Shown here: positions 61,804 through 64,000 of the stretch, in pieces | Layout: each line of letters opens with the position of its first letter | Numbering within the stretch: the first letter of the stretch is position 1 | Source of the DNA: an uncultured Pseudomonadales bacterium | GTDB taxonomy: Bacteria > Pseudomonadota > Gammaproteobacteria > Pseudomonadales > Cellvibrionaceae | Direction: 5' to 3' | Length of the DNA stretch: 64,000 nucleotides | Assembly: GCA_947489425.1 (NCBI GenBank) | Contig: CANLDL010000003.1 | Coordinates: 372,001 to 436,000, forward strand | Position numbers and translations under genes: made by a program | The notes under the pieces: generated by a model | Seen by the model: only the letters and a program-made list of their open reading frames with translations | Told to the model about the DNA's origin: nothing | The model's database searches: none

Positions 61804-63467
61804 TCTGCTGCCCTCCCTTTTTGTGGAAACAACCCACGAGGACGTTTTTGGATAAACAAAATAATACCCACAAGAATAATAATATTGGCGAGGACTGCAC
61901 CAGTTTGTGGCTCCAGAAATTTATTGAGCACACCGAGAGAGAAGCCACCCACGAGCATACCCCACAAATTACCCACTCCACCAAAGACAACCACCATAAA
62001 GGAGTCGATAATATAGGCTTGCCCTAAATTTGGGCCAACATTGGTAATTTGACTCAATGCAACACCCGCAAGGCCTGCGATGCCCGAACCCAAACCAAAG
62101 GTCATAGCATCAACCCACTCTGTGCGAATACCCATACACTTAGCCATATCGCGGTTTTGCGATACAGCGCGCACATTTAAACCAAGCGAGGTTTTGCGCA
62201 AAATAAGTTGTAATAAAAAGAATACAACCAGCGCAAAAATTAAAATGTATAAACGGTTATAAGTAATCGAGAAAATAGGATTGATCTCTAGCGCGCCACT
62301 CATAAATTCAGGCGTTGCCACTTGGCGATTAAGTGGTGAAAATATACTACGCACACACTGCTGTAAAATCAGGCTAATACCAAAGGTTGCCAATAAGGTC
62401 TCCAAAGGTCTGCCTTTTAAAAACTGTATGACACCACGCTCGATTAAAATACCCACACTTGCTGAGACAATAAACGCCGCCGGGATTGCAAGCAATATAG
62501 AAAGTGCCAGATTATTGGGCAGCAATAATTGGATCACATAGGTTGTATAAGCACCCAGCATGATCATCTCGCCATGGGCCATATTAATCACACCCATAAC
62601 ACCAAAGGTTATTGCAAGGCCTGCTGCAATAAGTAGCAGCACTGAGCCAAGGCTTAGGCCAAAAAAGAGTGTCTCTAAGTAGCCATAAAACTTAACGTTT
62701 TCTTCAATGCTTTGTAATACTTTACTCGCTGTTGAAACAACTAAGGCATCCTCTTTGTAATTACCCTCGCTGTCTTTTTCTAATAATTTGGTCACTTCGT
62801 TGCGTACAACGGGCTCAAGGTTACCTTCTAGTTTTTTTAAGGCTTGCAAACGGAGGCTGACATCACCGTTTTTTAAATCTGAAATTGCAAGCGCAGTGTT
62901 GATGAGCTCAATTATTTTTTCGCTTTTCTCTGTTTCTTTTAATTGGTTTAACAGGGCGACATTCTCTTTAGAGAGATCATCAAACATGCTTTTGATCGCT
63001 TTTTCACGTACGGCAATATCGTTAGCAAATAGCGTTATTTGTGCCACCGTCTTTCTTATAGACGAGCGCAATTTATTATTTGTTTTTACCTTTCTTAAGG
63101 TGTTCTTTTTTACATTCTCGACGGGCTTATCGTCGAATACGCCATTGGTGTTAAAACTTTTATCTTCTAACTTTTTGGTAAACACCAAACGTTTTGATTT
63201 TTTCTCGTAATAAAGGCTGCCTTCTAGCATCGCCTTTAGTATAGGTAGCAATCTCTCATCATCGTATTGAGTTAGGCTATCAACAATTGCTGAAACCTGT
63301 TTGAGTTTTGCACCCGCCAATTGGTTAGCCACGCTACTAAAACTGGCATCCTCAACGGATTGAGCTTGAATACTGTTTGTAAAAAAAAGAATAGAAAAAA
63401 CAAGTAATAACCTTGAAAAAAAACTGGCTATTTTATTATTTTTTTCTTGATGTATTACATCAAACAT
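61800..63467 (-). CDS. urtB: Urea ABC transporter permease UrtB
   Basis: A protein of 555 residues. A signal-like first helix (FFSRLLLVFSILFFTNSIQA) is followed by a periplasmic helical domain (about residues 37-250) typical of UrtB, and by a LivH-type permease part (about 255-550): GLAITFGVMGVINMAHGEMI, MLGAYTTYVIQLLLP, ETLLATFGISLILQQCVRSI and GLGSGIAGLAGVALSQIT. Length fits UrtB rather than LivH (~300). Confidence 0.93.
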   Translation of the reverse strand: MFDVIHQEKNNKIASFFSRLLLVFSILFFTNSIQAQSVEDASFSSVANQLAGAKLKQVSAIVDSLTQYDDERLLPILKAMLEGSLYYEKKSKRLVFTKKLEDKSFNTNGVFDDKPVENVKKNTLRKVKTNNKLRSSIRKTVAQITLFANDIAVREKAIKSMFDDLSKENVALLNQLKETEKSEKIIELINTALAISDLKNGDVSLRLQALKKLEGNLEPVVRNEVTKLLEKDSEGNYKEDALVVSTASKVLQSIEENVKFYGYLETLFFGLSLGSVLLLIAAGLAITFGVMGVINMAHGEMIMLGAYTTYVIQLLLPNNLALSILLAIPAAFIVSASVGILIERGVIQFLKGRPLETLLATFGISLILQQCVRSIFSPLNRQVATPEFMSGALEINPIFSITYNRLYILIFALVVFFLLQLILRKTSLGLNVRAVSQNRDMAKCMGIRTEWVDAMTFGLGSGIAGLAGVALSQITNVGPNLGQAYIIDSFMVVVFGGVGNLWGMLVGGFSLGVLNKFLEPQTGAVLANIIILVGIILFIQKRPRGLFPQKGRAAE

Positions 63468-63531
63468 ACGATTAACCTAGTTTAGGTAAATTTTATAAAT
63501 AAAGCGGCAATAAATTTATAGCGTTTAAAAT

Positions 63532-63559
63532 AAAAAGCAGAGGCAAGCCTCTGCTTTTT
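63532..63559 (-). terminator. Strong hairpin between urtA and urtB
   Basis: A perfect 13-bp inverted repeat (AAAAAGCAGAGGC with GCCTCTGCTTTTT) with a 2-nt spacer ends in five T's when transcribed from urtA. It is a likely partial terminator that would leave the urea-binding protein in excess over the permeases, as is common for such operons. Confidence 0.82.
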
Positions 63560-63575
63560 ATAAAGGCTTGCTATT

Positions 63576-64000
63576 TTAGAAGTTCTGACCAGAACATTTT
63601 TTAGTTTCAGTATTGTAGTTACCGCAGTTTACTGATGGGTCTTTCCAATCTGAGATGATTTTTGCACTTTCGGTTAAGTGGTCTGTCCAGGCATCACCCG
63701 CTACTTCTTCCGTTGAAGAAACAACTTCGAATTGGCCGTCTGCTTGAATTTCACCGATGAGTACAGGCTTAGTAAAGTGATGGTTTGGTAACACCTCAGC
63801 AACACCACCCGTTAGGTTAGGTACTTTAATACCGTACATAGCTGGGCGTACTTTATCGACTTCTGTAGAACCTGCTTTTTCAACCGCTTTAGTCCACGCT
63901 TTAAAGCCAATATAAGTCGCTTCCATTGGGTCGTTAGTTACACGGTCGTCATTTTTGATAAAGGCTTTCCACTTTTCGATGAACTCATCGTTAGCGTCAG
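63576..64000 (-). CDS. urtA: Urea ABC transporter substrate-binding protein UrtA, 5' part outside window
   Basis: The last ~140 residues of a Leu-binding-like periplasmic protein; the minus-strand frame is open to the right edge, with EFIEKWKAFIKNDDRVTNDP before the first internal Met. Blocks such as YIGFKAWTKAVEKAGSTEVD, VRPAMYGIKVPNLTGGVAEV and NHHFTKPVLIGEIQADGQFE match UrtA. The C-terminal NCGNYNTETKKCSGQNF has two Cys. It is the first gene of the block and should bind urea. Confidence 0.92.
   Translation of the reverse strand, partial: DANDEFIEKWKAFIKNDDRVTNDPMEATYIGFKAWTKAVEKAGSTEVDKVRPAMYGIKVPNLTGGVAEVLPNHHFTKPVLIGEIQADGQFEVVSSTEEVAGDAWTDHLTESAKIISDWKDPSVNCGNYNTETKKCSGQNF

Noticed and set aside
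1..64000. tRNA, rRNA and CRISPR features
   Set aside because: Reading for T-loop motifs (GGTTCGANTCC-like) and for regular direct repeats with spacers gave nothing convincing on either strand.

Overview
The window looks like part of a gammaproteobacterial, probably marine, chromosome with an AT-leaning composition. The clues are the rlmB-rnr pair, a urea ABC transporter joined to a complete urease operon, an AlkB alkane hydroxylase, an AcuR/AcuI acrylate module and integron attC sites of the type found in marine Gammaproteobacteria. The exact genus cannot be read from the sequence. There is no tRNA, rRNA, CRISPR array, transposase or integron integrase that I could find.

Layout: 0-4.5 kb holds housekeeping genes on the minus strand (an aminopeptidase-like lipoprotein cut by the window edge, rlmB, rnr, a membrane protein). 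4.6-9.0 kb holds a two-component system whose hybrid kinase begins with an NCS1 transporter-like membrane domain. 9.08-11.1 kb is a short run of integron cassettes on the minus strand without an integrase (a CALIN). 11.5-15 kb has an aminotransferase and an SLC13-type permease. 15-18.2 kb is an FNT channel, PP2C-kinase fusion and cyanase cluster. 18.5-25.2 kb has an MBL hydrolase, two membrane proteins, acuI-acuR, and a LysR gene divergent from a secreted cupin. 25.3-32.5 kb is a second, larger and decaying cassette array on the plus strand. 32.5-36.3 kb continues with small plus-strand accessory genes (DUF3859, CPBP protease, SUKH protein and unknowns) without clear attC sites. 36.4-47.7 kb is a glycerol island: gap, glpD and glpR on the minus strand, and divergently glpK plus a GlpSTPQV-type glycerol ABC transporter with a DUF2160 protein. 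48.2-53.3 kb has alkB, several hypothetical genes, a GcvA-type LysR regulator and a small ORF with a strong terminator. 53.4-64 kb is a minus-strand nitrogen block urtA(partial)BCDE-ureDABCEFG ending in a small membrane protein.

How the genes work together: urea uptake (Urt), urease, cyanase and the FNT channel give the window a theme of using small nitrogen and one-carbon compounds. The NCS1-kinase may belong to the same theme, but its ligand is unknown. The glycerol block would import glycerol, phosphorylate it, oxidise it and feed it to lower glycolysis under GlpR control; putative GlpR half-sites are visible at both promoters.

The most unusual content is the pair of integrase-less cassette arrays. 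They share a distinctive 132-bp attC type but point in opposite directions about 16 kb apart. The second array shows successive stages of attC decay: core mutations, a poly-G expansion, a hairpin-less remnant, a lost stop codon that couples two cassettes, an in-frame fusion and a frameshifted oxidoreductase. Also worth attention are the asymmetric GlpS/GlpT ATPase pair, a cysteine-rich linker in the NCS1-kinase, a SUKH protein with a TS-N/UBA-like N-terminus and a 4 x 12 bp tandem repeat inside the urease operon.
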